Shown here: positions 34,197 through 46,240 of the stretch, piece by piece
Numbering within the stretch: the stretch's first letter is position 1
How the letters are laid out: each line of letters opens with the position of its first letter
Origin: Malaya genurostris
Lineage: Eukaryota > Arthropoda > Insecta > Diptera > Culicidae
Direction of reading: 5' to 3'
DNA: 64,000 bases
NCBI RefSeq assembly: GCF_030247185.1
Contig: NC_080572.1
Coordinates: forward strand, 11,363,007 to 11,427,006
Made by a program: the position numbers and the translations under genes
The notes under the pieces: model-generated
Database searches by the model: none
Told to the model about the DNA's origin: nothing
What the model saw: the letters and a program-made list of their open reading frames with translations, nothing else

Positions 34197-34306
34197 TTCA
34201 GTTCTCGATTTAAAAGAAAACATTCAAACCCTATGTGTGGAAGTGGGATTTGAATCCAGGCAGATTGCGTGAAAGACATCGACTTACTCATCACGCTATA
34301 CCCGTC
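34197..34306 (-). mobile_element. tRNA-derived SINE, second copy (worn)
   Basis: On the - strand GACGGGTATAGCGTGATGAG (box A region) and GGATTCAAATCCC (box B) with TTTCACGCA between them match the SINE at 28511. No clear flanking duplication; 3' part diverged. Confidence 0.7.
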
Positions 34307-36846
34307 TCCCAATGCGAAAATTTTCTTAATATTTAATATTTATATTAATATAATTACTAATAACAGAGTAACGTATTTTACGTGTCATTCTCGATTATCG
34401 CGGTAATTTATGCTTAGAATAGTTCAGATTAAATAAATTCAAAGACAAAAAACGACTAGTACAATATGAAAATGTAATATTTTTCCGGAAATAAAAGTAG
34501 AGTCAAATTTATCCCCGCGAAGAAAAAAAATCCCTTTTATTGTTCCTGAGTTTTGGTCAATCAAAAGAGTTAAACTAACATGCTTTTCAACTGGTTGATA
34601 AGTTAATCATAGTTATATTTAATCATAATTACAATATTGTATATGAGAATGTTAGCAAGAAAAATAAAGAGTTTCGTAAGGCACCAGAACGTGATGAAAG
34701 TTTTTTTTTTACAGTTTACAGAGCGAATAAAGAAGTTCCGTTTTTCACAAATTGATTTCGAATAGTTTTCATAGGAAATTTGACGAATTGTTCTGATTGA
34801 ATTGTTTTGCAACGCGCTCAATCGAGTTTATACGAAAAAGTGCCAATTGCTGCTTAGTGAGATATTTCGGGCGAATTGTTGCACTCTTGAGCCAGATTAT
34901 CCAACGCTGGTCTCTTCAAAAGTAAAATTATCTGATAGTGAAGTAGGGATCGTTGGTTAATGTAGAAAAATGTGGAAACATTTCAAAATTTCACTCACGT
35001 TCGCACAAACAAAATTATATATTTAAACTCAAACTGTAAAGTATATAATAAAAGTCTAATATTATCTGATTGCATCGTTTGCTTTTGGGAGAGTCTTATG
35101 AGTTCGTAAAATGGGTGAATCATAAACGACTCTTATTAATCAATGATAGCAGTGAGTAATCCGCCAAGATCATCGTCACAACGTAACACAACTTCCCTAA
35201 TATATTTTAGAGTCAAGATCATATATACAGCTCTTCACGTTTTTGAAGATGTTTGGTTTGAACTGGGAATTGTGTTTATTTTTTTGAAGAATGAATTAGC
35301 AATAGAATTATTTATTACCGTCCACAATTTTTGCTTTTATATGTTTCATTCAAAAGATTTTGTTCTATGGAAGCCTTGTCTCTTACTATACAATAGTGAA
35401 ACAGATGTCATAATATCATTAAAGCAAAATCCTCCCTAAACACTGAAGAACAATAAACAATGAAAGTTCGTCTGCAACGAATAAACACCAATCTAGAAAA
35501 AATTTAGTATTTTTTTAAATCTCAAAACAACGTAAGAAAATAAAAACGAATGATATTATTAATTGTATCAAACATTTGTATGAAACAAAAAATTTCGCCA
35601 AAAATAAAAGAACATTTACAACAACATTTCACAACTCATTCCTAGAAGACGCTACCTTTGATGTGATCTGTTGAACTCATGACAAATTATCTCAACCGCT
35701 TTGTGAACACGTGTACTGGGGTTTCGTCCAGCTGGCAAGATCCTTCTTTGTTTGTTTAGTATAATGTTGTTCCGAACAATTGATGTTTTGTAACTAAGTT
35801 GAACAATATTAGTCCCATTTTCATCATCGCTCCGTTCAGATAGGCTAAAAACGAACGCAAAAAAAATTAAAGCTACATTTCCGGTCAAAGTTGGCCGTGG
35901 GTGATGTTTGTCGCCTGCTTTCGTACTTGGTTTGCTTTTATGGCCACAACTCAGAGGGACTCAACTAGGCTTTTGCTAATCAGAGGTTGCTTTGATGATC
36001 GTAGCGACAGTTTTTTTCTTTTTCACTGAAAAGAACCGACGAAATTCTTTTCATTGCAACCAAACGTGAAATATTGTTGGTACAACTAGAAAACGGAATC
36101 TGACAACTCACTACGGGGCACCGCATTTATTCAATTTTCTCCTATAGATTGTCTCCGGTATTTTAGGTTTACCTATGAAAGAACAATCGGTTGTAATGTG
36201 TAATTTCAGTACAGAAAAAGGAAGTTAGCTTTGATTCCATGACTACTCAATCGATCTAACTACGATTGCTAAAGAAATGAAATCAGTGGAGGCAAGATTT
36301 GGTACTGGGTTCGATTTCTAAACTCGTCTGTGGCCTAATATAGATAAATATAATGTTTTATGTTATCATAAAACATGTGTTTTGATAGTGGAAGGATGCA
36401 GAAATTTGCAAATAGACATTATTACGGAATAAAAAGAGTGTAAAACTTCACAAACTTCAATGTTTTGCAACGTTTCAACTCTATTGAAATCTTTTTAGCA
36501 ATATTCTTTCAAAGTTTCAAAAGTTCCGAAAAAGTGCTAAACAGGTTCAATATTCCTGCATGAATTATAGGGCTATTGTATCAATAGTCATCTCATTGTC
36601 AAATTATTTGACTTTCAAATTATTTGACTTTCAATTAACGAATTCTGAAAAAATCGTATACAATATCTTTGCTTCGGCTCTAAGAAGTAATATCGCAGGA
36701 AAAATAGTACTACAATTGTGTAATACCGCTGTTATAACGACGTAAAAACTCAAGCGAATTCATCTACTTTCATCTTACCCTTAAAGTCAATCTATCAAAC
36801 AGAGGTTGCAGATCTCACCCCAACTAATGGTTTCCATATATGACTA
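34307..36846. other. AT-rich non-coding stretch
   Basis: No repeat end, domain or structured RNA recognised. Confidence 0.3.
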
Positions 36847-38043
36847 AGGCTTGCTTCATTTAGAATTGGAACAAACTTTGGCTCAAATTGTGGCGCTCCT
36901 GGTGGACGGATTTGGAAGTTCTTGGCACCCACATGTCGGGAATTTTGTCAGCTTCACGTATGATTTTTGACATTCCGCAAATCGACTGTACTTTGTAAAC
37001 ACTCAACATGGAAGCCGAAAGAAGGGAAAAAATTGTGCACAGTTATTTGGAAAATCCATTGTGGTCTGCATCTAGGCTAGCTAAACAGCTGAAATTGCCC
37101 AGAAATACCGTATGGCGCGTTATCAAATGGTATAATGAAACATTGATGACGATTCGGATGCCTCAAGCCAATCGTCGGAGTGGAACTGTCGACCAGAAAC
37201 TGCGTGGTAAGATTTTGAAGATGATTAAGAGGAATCCTAATCTGTCGGAACGTGATTTGTCCAGAAAATTCGATGCTGCCCATAGTACCGTAACTCGACT
37301 CCGGGAAGGAATCAAGTCGTATCGAGCTAGCAAACAGCCAAATCGGACCATAAAACAGAATAGTGTGGTCAAAATTCGTGCTCGGAAACTATATGACCAG
37401 GTGCTGACCTAGTTCGACGGGTGTCTTCTGATGGACGATGAAACCTATGTCAAGGCTGACTTCGGGCAAATCCCTGGTCAAAAATTTTACTTGGCAACGG
37501 CTCGGGGTTGCCGACAATGACATCGCTGTGACAAAAAACGAAAGTTTTCGTTACAAATAAGACAATGACATCGAAACTATACCAAAAAGAGTGTCTCCAA
37601 AAACGAATTTTTCCGTTCATTCGATCCCACGACCATCCCGTAATGTTTTGGCCAGATTTGGCAAGCTGTCATTACAGCAAAGCCGTTCAAGAATGGTATG
37701 CAGAGTGAGGGGTCCAGTTTGTTCCGAAAAACCTTAACCCACCCAACTGCCTCCAGTTCTGCTCTATTGAGAAATACTGGGCAATCATGAAGAGGAGACT
37801 CAAGGCAAAGGGAAAGGTTTCATAAATCAGATGACGACCTGGTGGAATATGATAGCTAAAACGATGGAAGAAGAAGGTGTGCGCCGTCTACGAAGTCGTG
37901 ACGAATAATTTCATTCGTATTTTTTCTTAAAAGTATGAAGAAAACGCTAAATTTGTATAAAAAAAGATCTTGAATTCAATAATAAATAACTGATAATAAA
38001 TAACTGAAACTGTCCTTGTTCCAATTCTATCTGAAGCAAGCTT
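36847..38043 (+). mobile_element. ITmD37E element, second copy
   Basis: Ends AAGGCTTGCTTCATTTAGAA and, inverted, AAGCTTGCTTCAGATAGAAT, flanked by TA (36845-36846 and 38044-38045). 1,197 bp. Same family as 40898-42195, in opposite orientation. Confidence 0.85.
37008..37907 (+). pseudogene. ITmD37E transposase, broken
   Basis: Starts MEAERREKIVHSYLENPLWS with an HTH region and a PQANRRSG linker; a stop replaces a residue before FDGCLLMDDETYVK (first Asp), frames shift after 37505, then FWPDLASCHYSKAVQEWY (second Asp), another stop, and SIEKYWAIMKRRL with Glu 37 residues after the second Asp. At least two stops and a frameshift; dead. Confidence 0.85.
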
Positions 38044-38045
38044 TA

Positions 38046-39200
38046 GAATTATGCAATATTTCTTCATTTTTGATCCCAGTTTGAGACTAGCAAATGTGAA
38101 ACGTTGGTCTAAAATTACAATCTTACCAAATAGAATATCGATGCATCTCAATTCTATTTGAATCCGAAGGGGATTTTCTAACAATTTTTTTTATTCATGT
38201 ACATGTTTATTCACATCACCATTGACTTAGATGTCATAGAAATTTTCCGTATGTTTTCTGATTCATATTTGGATGTTTGGTTCAGGCTAGGGTTTTTCTT
38301 TTCCGCTCTGCCGACTGCTGTTTTCATAATGCGTAACTTGTTTCACCAGATGATTTGAATTCCGATGTAACTATATATAGAACTATAACATTTCCGTCAT
38401 TATAATCACCCTTTCAAGCCCATGGAAAGCGGTAACAAATTTCGTCAAGGTGGTTTGATTTGTTTGCAAAATTTTTTATCAACAAAAAATATGGTTTCAG
38501 TTGATATATTTTTTTGTTATAAATGAGATTTTTTTTTGTTATAAAAAGATATTTATCGATTCAAAAGTAAGGAAAATAAATCATGTTTTTCAGACTCAAG
38601 AGGTTGAGAGAACACATTGCTAAACTGAGAAATGCCGATGAGAACTGAATTAATAATCGATTCCAATACGACTGATTCAGCGTTCTGTTCAGATTTTCCG
38701 AACCCAGTCACAGTTCTAATTATGACTGTTGACCGAAAGGGTACCGTTGAAGAATATTTTTGTATTTTTTGTCAGTTGTTTAGTTTTACTTGTATCAAGT
38801 GTCTATCGAAAGAAATAAACGTTGAAATGGTTGTGTTTATCACCTTGTTTGGTTATTATGTGTGGTAGATATTTTTGAAAAGTGATGCACTAAACTGTAA
38901 CTGATTAATTTTTTTGTAAAAAAACAGTAGATCTTTCGACGGATGATTTCGGGTTGGTTTGTGTAAATATTCGTACATCATTTTTGAATAGTGATATTCA
39001 TTTATATCGATTTCGTTAAAAATGGTTTTTTGAAAAAAAAAATTGAGGTAGGCGAACGCTTATCCATTCGCTGCTTAAAGATCTTTCGTGTGTTTGATCT
39101 ATAGTGAAAATGCTTGAACCAAATATCAGTAATATAGATAATCAACTCCGGTTCACGATTCTCGATAGCACCAAGACCATATGGTGGAGCGGAAAAATCC
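38046..39200. other. AT-rich non-coding stretch
   Basis: Nothing recognised. Confidence 0.3.
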
Positions 39201-39570
39201 GGTCCGTCTCGGATTGCAACTAATTTGTGCTCAAGTCGAGCTCGAATTTCTAATCTAACAAAATCAATCTCCACCGAAAATTGTTCCCCACCATTCTACG
39301 AAATTACCTTCCGAGCATACGTGGTACCATTGATCGAGCACCTGGAACCACGTGTTTGCGGTTGCTTCCCCGATCGAAAATCTGTGCGCCACACACTTGA
39401 CGCCAGTCGGCCAACTTCCAGAGCCGGCATCAATCGATTCCATCTCCTCATCCGTTCGCATTGTTCGCTTCAAACGTCAGCAAACGCCCAGCCATACGCA
39501 CTGCCTCGTTCCGCTGTTCCACAAACTGCACGTACACATCCTTAATTATAGCAACAGCAACACCATCACC

Positions 39571-39602
<32 letters not shown>

Positions 39603-39628
39603 TATCAACAAGTCCAGTCGAGTGGATC

Positions 39629-39636
39629 CGTGGGAA
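39629..39636 (+). promoter_or_regulatory. Single Su(H) site CGTGGGAA
   Basis: Perfect fit to YGTGRGAA followed by A. About 500 bp from the paired site at 40128; single sites are expected by chance, so the value is contextual. Confidence 0.35.
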
Positions 39637-40127
39637 AAAGAGCCATCTGTAACACTCTCTGCGCCGCTGTTATTTCGGTGCATTCGCAAAAAATAAGCAA
39701 TTTTAAAAATCGGCCAGAGAAAAAAAACAACTAAAAAGACATATTCATAACATTTCATCCGACTCTCCCTGCCTGCGTCTTGCACTGTCCCATTCATCGT
39801 CGAAGGTAGGTCGTAGTTGGCGGCGATGGCGTCGTCGTCGTCGTCATCATCATCACAGTAGCGTGCAAAAACAAAACAACTCAACGAGTTCGAAAATTGC
39901 TACCAGGTGCACGAGCTACACGAGAACTGCCTTTTCCTGTGCCCATGCGATGGATGTGATGTGAATATCCATGCTCTCCCGAAAAAGAATACTAATAACA
40001 ACATCAACCGACCCAACCTGATACGTGTGTAAGTGTTTTTCGCTGAACATCACCGTATGCATGGCCTACCGGTGTCGGCTCCAGCCGGAATATGGAAGCA
40101 ATCGACAAAAAAAATCTCTTTTACAAG

Positions 40128-40160
40128 CGTGAGAACCTTGCTTACTTCACAGTTCTCACA
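40128..40160. promoter_or_regulatory. Canonical Su(H) paired site (SPS), 17-bp gap
   Basis: CGTGAGAA at 40128-40135 (+) and TTCTCACA at 40153-40160 (TGTGAGAA on -), head to head with exactly 17 bp between, the arrangement bound by paired Su(H)/NICD/Mastermind complexes. An A-type proneural E-box and a third Su(H) site lie within 80 bp. Confidence 0.65.
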
Positions 40161-40200
40161 AAATAAATAATAATAGTGATAAAATAAAGAGGTTGCGATA

Positions 40201-40207
40201 CACCTGC
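40201..40207 (-). promoter_or_regulatory. Proneural A-type E-box GCAGGTG
   Basis: CACCTGC on +, i.e. GCAGGTG on -, fits RCAGSTG preferred by Achaete-Scute/Daughterless. 40 bp from the paired site. Confidence 0.45.
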
Positions 40208-40230
40208 TTTATTAAATAAGAATATATTCT

Positions 40231-40238
40231 TTCTCACA
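40231..40238 (-). promoter_or_regulatory. Third Su(H) site TGTGAGAA
   Basis: TTCTCACA on +. Same 8-mer as the - strand half of the paired site. It could instead be part of a splice acceptor (TTTCTCACAG). Confidence 0.4.
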
Positions 40239-40897
40239 GGAGCAGTTCCTCTTCGGGGCTTCTGGGCTGTTGTGACTTTTGTGCTGGACGATTGCCAAAG
40301 GGGCTGAACGGAGCTGGGAGTTGTAAGTGGCTAAACCACAACATGATATACGCATCGCCACTAGACTGCGGGCACTTTTCTCAATCCTGTTTCTTTCTCC
40401 ATTTCTCCAAGAGCGTGGCGGTGCTGCGGTTCCAATAAGAAGCGATGATCGTGTGATCGCAGTTGTGCCTTTGGTTTCTCCTTTTTTGGGGGTTTTCGGG
40501 TCTGTGCTGTACACGCGATGACGCGAGCTTGGGCGTAGGTAGGCACATTAAACAGACACGGGGCGACCATGAAAACAACACCCCAGAAAGTAAAAAAACC
40601 CAACCGCACCGAATGGAAGCGGAAAGAACAACGAGCGGAGGAAATGCTCAAAATAGCGGAAAAGAAATTAAATTAACCATATCGTGGCGCTTGCTGGTAA
40701 TCGGGGTGCTAATCGGTACCGTGTGTTTGTGTGGGTCTTGTTTGATCAAATGATTCGATTTGTTACGATTATAGACTGAAGATGGTCACAAATTAGATAG
40801 TGAAGAGCGTGATTTATTGACTAGCTGGACCATGGACTCAGTTTGCCAATATTACTTGTTTCCTGGGCTGTGGATAAATCAAATTTTATGTTTGTTA

Positions 40898-42195
40898 AAG
40901 CTTGCTTCAAATAGAATTGGAACAAAGACAATTGCCTGTATTTCAGTTATTTATTATTGTATTCAAGATCTTTTTTTATACAAATGTAGCGTTTTCTTCA
41001 TACTTTTAAGAAAAAAATACGGATAAAATTATTCGTCACGGTTTTGAAGGAATTCTCGAATTTTTCCTGTAACACGGCTCAGTAGGCGGCGCACACCTTC
41101 TTCGTCCATCGTTTTAGCTATCTTATTCCACCAGGTCGTCATCTGATTGATGTCTTTGACAACGTTTCCCTTTGCCTTGAGTCTCCTCTTCATGATTGCC
41201 CAGTATTTCTCAATAGGGCGGAACTGGGGGCAGTTGAGTGGGTTAAGGTTTTTCGGAACAAACTGGACCACTTTCTCTGCATACCATTCTTAAACGGCTT
41301 TGCTGTAATGACAGCTTGCCAAATCTGACCAAAACATTACGGGATTGTCGTGGGATCGAGTGAACGATAAAATTCGTTTTTTGAAGATACTTTTTTTGGT
41401 ATAGTTCCGATGTCATTATCTTATATGTAACGAAAACTTTCGTTTTTTTGCCACAGCTGCAAATGCCCGGTCAAATCATAAATTTTCTAGCAAATTTGTT
41501 GGCAAAAACAAATTTAAATTTGGCTGGAACATCCCCCCGAGCCGTTGCCAAGTAAAATTTTTGACCTGGGATTTGACCGAAGTCAGCCTTGACACAGGTT
41601 TCATCGTCCATCAGAAGACACCCGTTGAACTTGGTCAGCACCTGGTCATATAGTTTCCGAGCACGATTTTTGACCACACTATTCTGTTTCATTGTCCGAT
41701 TTGGCTGTTTGCTATCTCGATACGACTTGATTCCTTCCCGGAGTCGAGTTACGGTACTATGGGCAGCACCGAATTTACTGGCCAAATCACGGTCCGACAG
41801 ATTAGGATTCCTCTTAATCGTCTTCAAAATCTTACCACGCAATTTCCGGTCGTCAGTTCGACTCCGAAGATCGGCTTGAGGCTTCCGAATCGTCGTCAAT
41901 GTTTCCTTACACCGTTTGATAACGCGCCATACGGTATTTCTGGGCAAATTCAGCTGTTTAGCTAGCCTAAATGCAGACCACAATGGATTTTCCAAATAAC
42001 TGTGCACAATTTTTTCCTTTCTTTCGACTTCCATGTTGATTGTTTACAAAGTACAGTCGATTTTCGGAATGTCAAAAATCATACGTGAAGCTGACAAAAT
42101 TCCCGACACGTGGACGCCAAGAGCTTCCAAATCCGTCCACCAGGAGCGCCACAATATGAGCAAAAGTTTGTTCCAATTCTAAATGAAGCAAGCTT
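40898..42195 (-). mobile_element. ITmD37E element, third copy, inverted
   Basis: Ends AAGCTTGCTTCAAATAGAAT and, inverted, AAGCTTGCTTCATTTAGAAT; TA at 40896-40897 and 42196-42197. 1,298 bp, near full length. Confidence 0.87.
41029..42034 (-). pseudogene. ITmD37E transposase, nearly intact
   Basis: MEVERKEKIVHSYLENPLWS to about 187 residues in one frame: HTH region, PQADLRSRT linker, first catalytic Asp in CLLMDDETCVK. The frame then breaks around 41470-41280, and resumes with VQFVPKNLNPLNCPQFRPIE (Glu), KYWAIMKRRLKAKGN and a C-terminus IREFLQNRDE. The second Asp region is damaged. Best preserved member of its pair; still dead. Confidence 0.85.
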
Positions 42196-42197
42196 TA

Positions 42198-43940
42198 TGA
42201 GTAATTTATTATACGACCGTTATTTTTTTCCTTTGCGGTGTCAAAAATACACCGTCGAATAGATCTTGGACTTGATCACCCCCCACTTGATTGAACCTCC
42301 TTGCGCAATGATCAATGATGCGTTTTTGATTATTACCGGGCAATTTTCGAAAGTTTTTTTTATTAGTTTATCGTGTGGCATTCTGGTGGCAAGTGCAGCC
42401 GATAATTGCCGAGCAGTTTCTATGAATCGTACGAAGTTCATTGGCTTCTATATTCACATATTCACCGTTAATTTGTCACTGTATCGTTACTCTATCAATA
42501 TAGATCACGATCCTTCTGGAGGTAATTTCCTTAAAAATATCGGTTCTCTCTCTCTCTATTTCTCTCTCGAGAACCTAGATGAAGCCTGTCGTTTCTAATG
42601 CGGTCATTACCACCCAGAATCCCAGCAAGGTGAAAGGGCCCACCATCGGAAGCGCACCTTGTTCCAGAAGAGCGATAACAGAAAAGGTATTAAAATCCCA
42701 AATGGATAACCAAATGGATTAAACTTGGCCCGCGTCTTAAGTATGGCAAACCATTTGTTTTGCAGGTCGGTTTTTTTTGAATGGATGAATGTATTTTTTC
42801 ATACCCTTTTTTGACATGACATTGAAATCTCAATTTGATTGCAGTTCATAAATTTATTAACTGATACCACATTAGTGCGAAATTCACTTATTCACTTTAT
42901 TAAACGTGTGAATTGCCAGCCATTAATACTGACTTCAGAATTACGGTTTGGAAGATTTTTTACGTTGTTTGCGTCGTCGCTCTGAACAAGTTTTGGCACT
43001 CATCACCCTATAACACTAGAACTAAAAGTCGGATGCGGATAAAACTCGAGTGTTTTGTGTGGGATCATGATAACTAGCAAGACCTATGAATTGGAATAGG
43101 TTTCAGTACAGTTTCGAAGTGTTTTTGTGATTTTTGCATCACTGCTTTGAATGATTTGAATCTAAGTTCGTGGTTTTCTCCTAGCAAGATATTCGAATAG
43201 GAAAAAATTTCAAGCCAGTGTAAAGGAAATTGCTGCTCTTTACATGGTGTTTTCTGAGAAAATCTCTCAGAAAATTTTAATTTTATACTAATCACGATGT
43301 AATTTTGGAATATGCTTATGCACGATCGATATCTCTCGTTACACTTGACGTGATTTTTTACCTTCCTATCCACTCTTCACGGATAAAAAACGATTTCCGG
43401 TATTGTGATTAAAAAATCATGAGATGAGTTCATGATATGAATGATTTTACTCATTAAATCATGAATAACAGGGATGATTTCATGAAAAGACATGTTTCAC
43501 AATTTCATGGTTTTTTTTAATTATGGTTCCGATAACAAATTTAACTCCGTGTTTGAATAACTCCTGAACATTGCGCATTTCGTCACGTTACTCTGTTCTA
43601 GTAGTATGCTTATTCTGCTTCATTCTTTAATGTTAATGAACTGTCTGTCATAATTTGTCTATTTTGATTTGTGAATACATCAGGAGTTTGATTATCTAAC
43701 CGTGTTAATCATTTTGAGATTGCTTGTTCTTCGTATTATCCGGACCACGATTTTGTATCTGTATTTGTTCGAAAAACTTCTTCCACTATCTTCGTTATTT
43801 CGTGTATGAGCATTTTGGAGCCTTATTTTACTAACTTGTTGTGCATTTCATCTATCCCTGGTTCATATTATTTTGTTTACTTCCTCTAGCGAATGAATTG
43901 GCCCTGGATCCCGGCCAACGGCCTCGACATATAGCAAAAA
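42198..43940. other. Non-coding stretch with one interspersed-repeat scrap
   Basis: About 42998-43075 (CATCACCCTATAACACTAGA, AAAAGTCGGATGCGGATAAA) matches the repeat core of 29690-29760. A CT-rich run is at 42546-42572. Otherwise nothing. Confidence 0.4.
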
Positions 43941-44040
43941 CTTCACGTCTGCCTAGCTGTTCATTTTGAACTGCTAGGTGGCACAACAGTTCGATATTAT
44001 GTACACTTTTATGCACAGACGAGTCTAAAGCTGTGGCAAG
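43941..44040 (+). ncRNA. Hammerhead-ribozyme-like motif, copy 4 (decayed)
   Basis: TTCACGTCTGCCTAGCTGTTC gives the GUC and the 5' arm of stem I; CTAGGTGGCA loop and CAGTTCGATATTATGT 3' arm follow; the core is CAGACGA and stem II/GAAA is disrupted. Recognised by order and similarity to copies 1 and 3. Confidence 0.5.
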
Positions 44041-44375
44041 CAAGAAATTAGACTGACCACTAAATGATAGCAAAAAAAATGTTTCTGTCTCCCAGGCATG
44101 CCCAATTTCCTCCTGGAACGTGTTCCCACATGTGCCAGAGTTGTTTAGCTCTTTAATTTAGCGTCTGTTCCTCTAGGTCTGTTTCTCGTTGAATGTGATG
44201 ACAAAACAATAATAGTCGTTGGTTTCGAAACCACATTCCGCCATTCTGGTATCTAAATATCTCCATCGGTGAAATATTTGCTCCATGTCCTTGTACCTTG
44301 ATTCCCTTCGATCAGCCTCGTCTATTTCAACTAAGCAATTTGAACAATGTATTTTTGTTTCAATGAATTGTTGTT

Positions 44376-46012
44376 CGAACGTGAGGTGATCGACTGGTGG
44401 AAGCAGTACTATGACGAGCATCTGAATGGCGAAGCACAGGATACAGAGAACGGTACAGGAATCAATCTGGGTGCACGCTCAGCCGACGATAGATTCCCAG
44501 CACCTGATCTGACGGAGATAAGTGTGGAGATCGGCAAGTTGAGGAACAACAAAGCCGCGGGCAATGACCAGTTGCCAGGCGAGCTGCTCAAACATGGAGG
44601 AGAGGCACTGGCTAGAGAGCTGCACTGGATGATTTCTAAGATTTGGGAGGAGGAGATTCTTCCGCAGGAATGGATGGATGGAGTGGTATGTCCCGTCTAC
44701 AAAAAGGGCGATAAGCTAGACTGTTGCAATTACCGCGCAATCACATTGCTGAACGCCGCCTACAAGGTACTCTTCCAAATCCTTTGCCGTCGTCTATCAC
44801 CAATAGCTAAGGAATTCGTAGGGTCGTACCAAGCGGGATTTACTGGAGCCCGCCCCACTACGGATCACATATTCGCGATAAGACAAGTACTCCAGAAGTG
44901 TCGTGAATACAAAGTACCCACGCATTACCTCGCATCATTGACTTCAAAGCGGCATACGACACAATCGATCGAGAACAGCTATGGCAGATAATGCACGAAT
45001 ACAATTTCCCGAATAAACTGACGCGATTGGTCAAAGCAACGATGGATAGAGTGATGTGCTACGTCCGAGTATCTGGGACGCTCTCGAGGCCCTTAGAATC
45101 TCGGAAAGGGCTACGTCAAGGTGATGGACTTTCTTGTATCTTGTTCAATATTGCCCTGGAAGGAGTGATTCGACGAGCGAGGACCGACACGAGTGGCACG
45201 ATCTTCCGAAAGTCCGTACAACTTTTTGGCTTCGCTGACGATATTGATATTGTGACACGTAACCTTGAGAAGATGACGGAAACCTACATCGGACTGAAAG
45301 CTGAAGCTAGGCGTATCGGACTGGACATAAATGCGTCGAAAACAAAATACATTAGAGGAAGAGGCTCTAGAGAAGAAACACTACGCCTCCCACCATGAAT
45401 ATTGATAGACGGTGACGATATCGAGGTGGTTGACGAGTTCGTGTATTTGGGCTCACTGGTGACCGCCGATAATGACACCAGCAGAGAAATTCATAGACGT
45501 ATTTTGGCAGGGAATCGTGCAGAAAAACCCTTCGATCGAGAAAAGTACGCCACCGCACGAAATTGACCATCTACAAAACGCTCATTAGACCAGGTTGTTC
45601 TCTATGGCCACGAAACCTGGACTATGTTGGCAGAGGACCAACGCGCCCTCAGTGTTTTCGAAAGAAAGGTTCTGAGGACCATCTATGGCGGAGTGCAGAT
45701 GGAAGACGGCGTATGAATCACGAATTGCAACAGCTACTAGGAGAACCACTTATCGCACGGACAGCTAAAATCGGACGTCTACGATGGACTGGGCATGTCA
45801 TAAGGATGTCGGACGACAGCCCAATGAAAATGGTTCTTGAATCTAATCCGATCGGTACAAGAAGAAGAGGAGCGCAGCGAGCTAGGTGGATCGATCAAGT
45901 GGAGGGTGATCTCAGAAGCGTCCGTACCTTGAGTGGCTGGCGACGAGCAGCCATGGACCGAGTTATGTGGAGACGTATTCTTGATACAACAAACGACACC
46001 CCAGGCCTATAG
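44376..46012 (+). pseudogene. RTE reverse transcriptase, frameshifted
   Basis: RT blocks in order: LRNNKAAGNDQLPGELLKHG, CPVYKKGDKLDCCNYRAITL, GSYQAGFTGARPTTDHIFAI, then after a frameshift near 44930 DFKAAYDTID (catalytic Asp), RKGLRQGDGLSCILFN, GFADDIDIVTR (catalytic Asp pair), KTKYIRGRGSREE, and after a further break RRMNHELQQLLGEPLIARTA and GRLRWTGHVIRM, the conserved C-terminal module. Two or more frameshifts and a stop near 45398; not functional. RTE clade call is from the combined motifs. Confidence 0.82.
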
Positions 46013-46030
46013 CTGTTAGGTAAGGTAAGG
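44376..46030 (+). mobile_element. RTE-type non-LTR retrotransposon, 5'-truncated
   Basis: Begins inside the region before RT (no endonuclease domain) and ends after the RT C-terminus with a short tandem tail (AGGTAAGGTAAGGTATT), a usual RTE-type end. Confidence 0.8.
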
Positions 46031-46189
46031 TATTGTTGTTTCATTCAGAATAGTTTTTCGGAAGTATCTAATGTTTCATCTATCGTTGAAATAATAATAG
46101 GATATTATCAATCGCAACTCCTCTAATAATGATGCTTAGTATTCGGTCTTACATTAGTGACATTCATCAAAATGTGCACGTACAAAGTT

Positions 46190-46240
46190 TACACAAGGCA
46201 GTTCAATTTGAACTGTCGAATCGAAGACGAAGCGTAAAGC
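46190..46240 (+). ncRNA. Hammerhead-ribozyme-like motif, copy 5 (partial)
   Basis: Only GGCAGTTCAATTTGAACTG plus stem II AUC-GAA-GAC and GAAGCGTAAA remain, followed by a worn version of the TIR arm seen at 18117-18153 (TTATGTGCCC...ACACAAAAACGG). Confidence 0.4.

Larger units (their letters stand above)
39201..40770 (+). other. GC-richer unique block with Su(H) paired site, possibly a non-coding exon region
   Basis: Lies between two inverted ITmD37E copies. Contains a CAG/CAA-rich tract (39568-39606), a GTC/ATC microsatellite (39829-39857), several Su(H) motifs and a proneural E-box. GTGTGTAAGT at 40027 could be a splice donor and TTCTTTCTCACAG at 40227-40239 an acceptor, so a 5' UTR exon or lncRNA is possible. 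The longer open frames lack a convincing ATG and have no known domain. Confidence 0.35.

Noticed and set aside
39352..39693. Coding exon with a poly-Ser run encoded by the CAG/AGC tract
   Set aside because: No ATG start, no recognisable domain, other frames equally open across the repeat.
36847..42195. Composite transposon formed by the inverted ITmD37E pair
   Set aside because: Each copy has its own TA target pair and the middle is ordinary unique DNA; the family is not known to move as composites.
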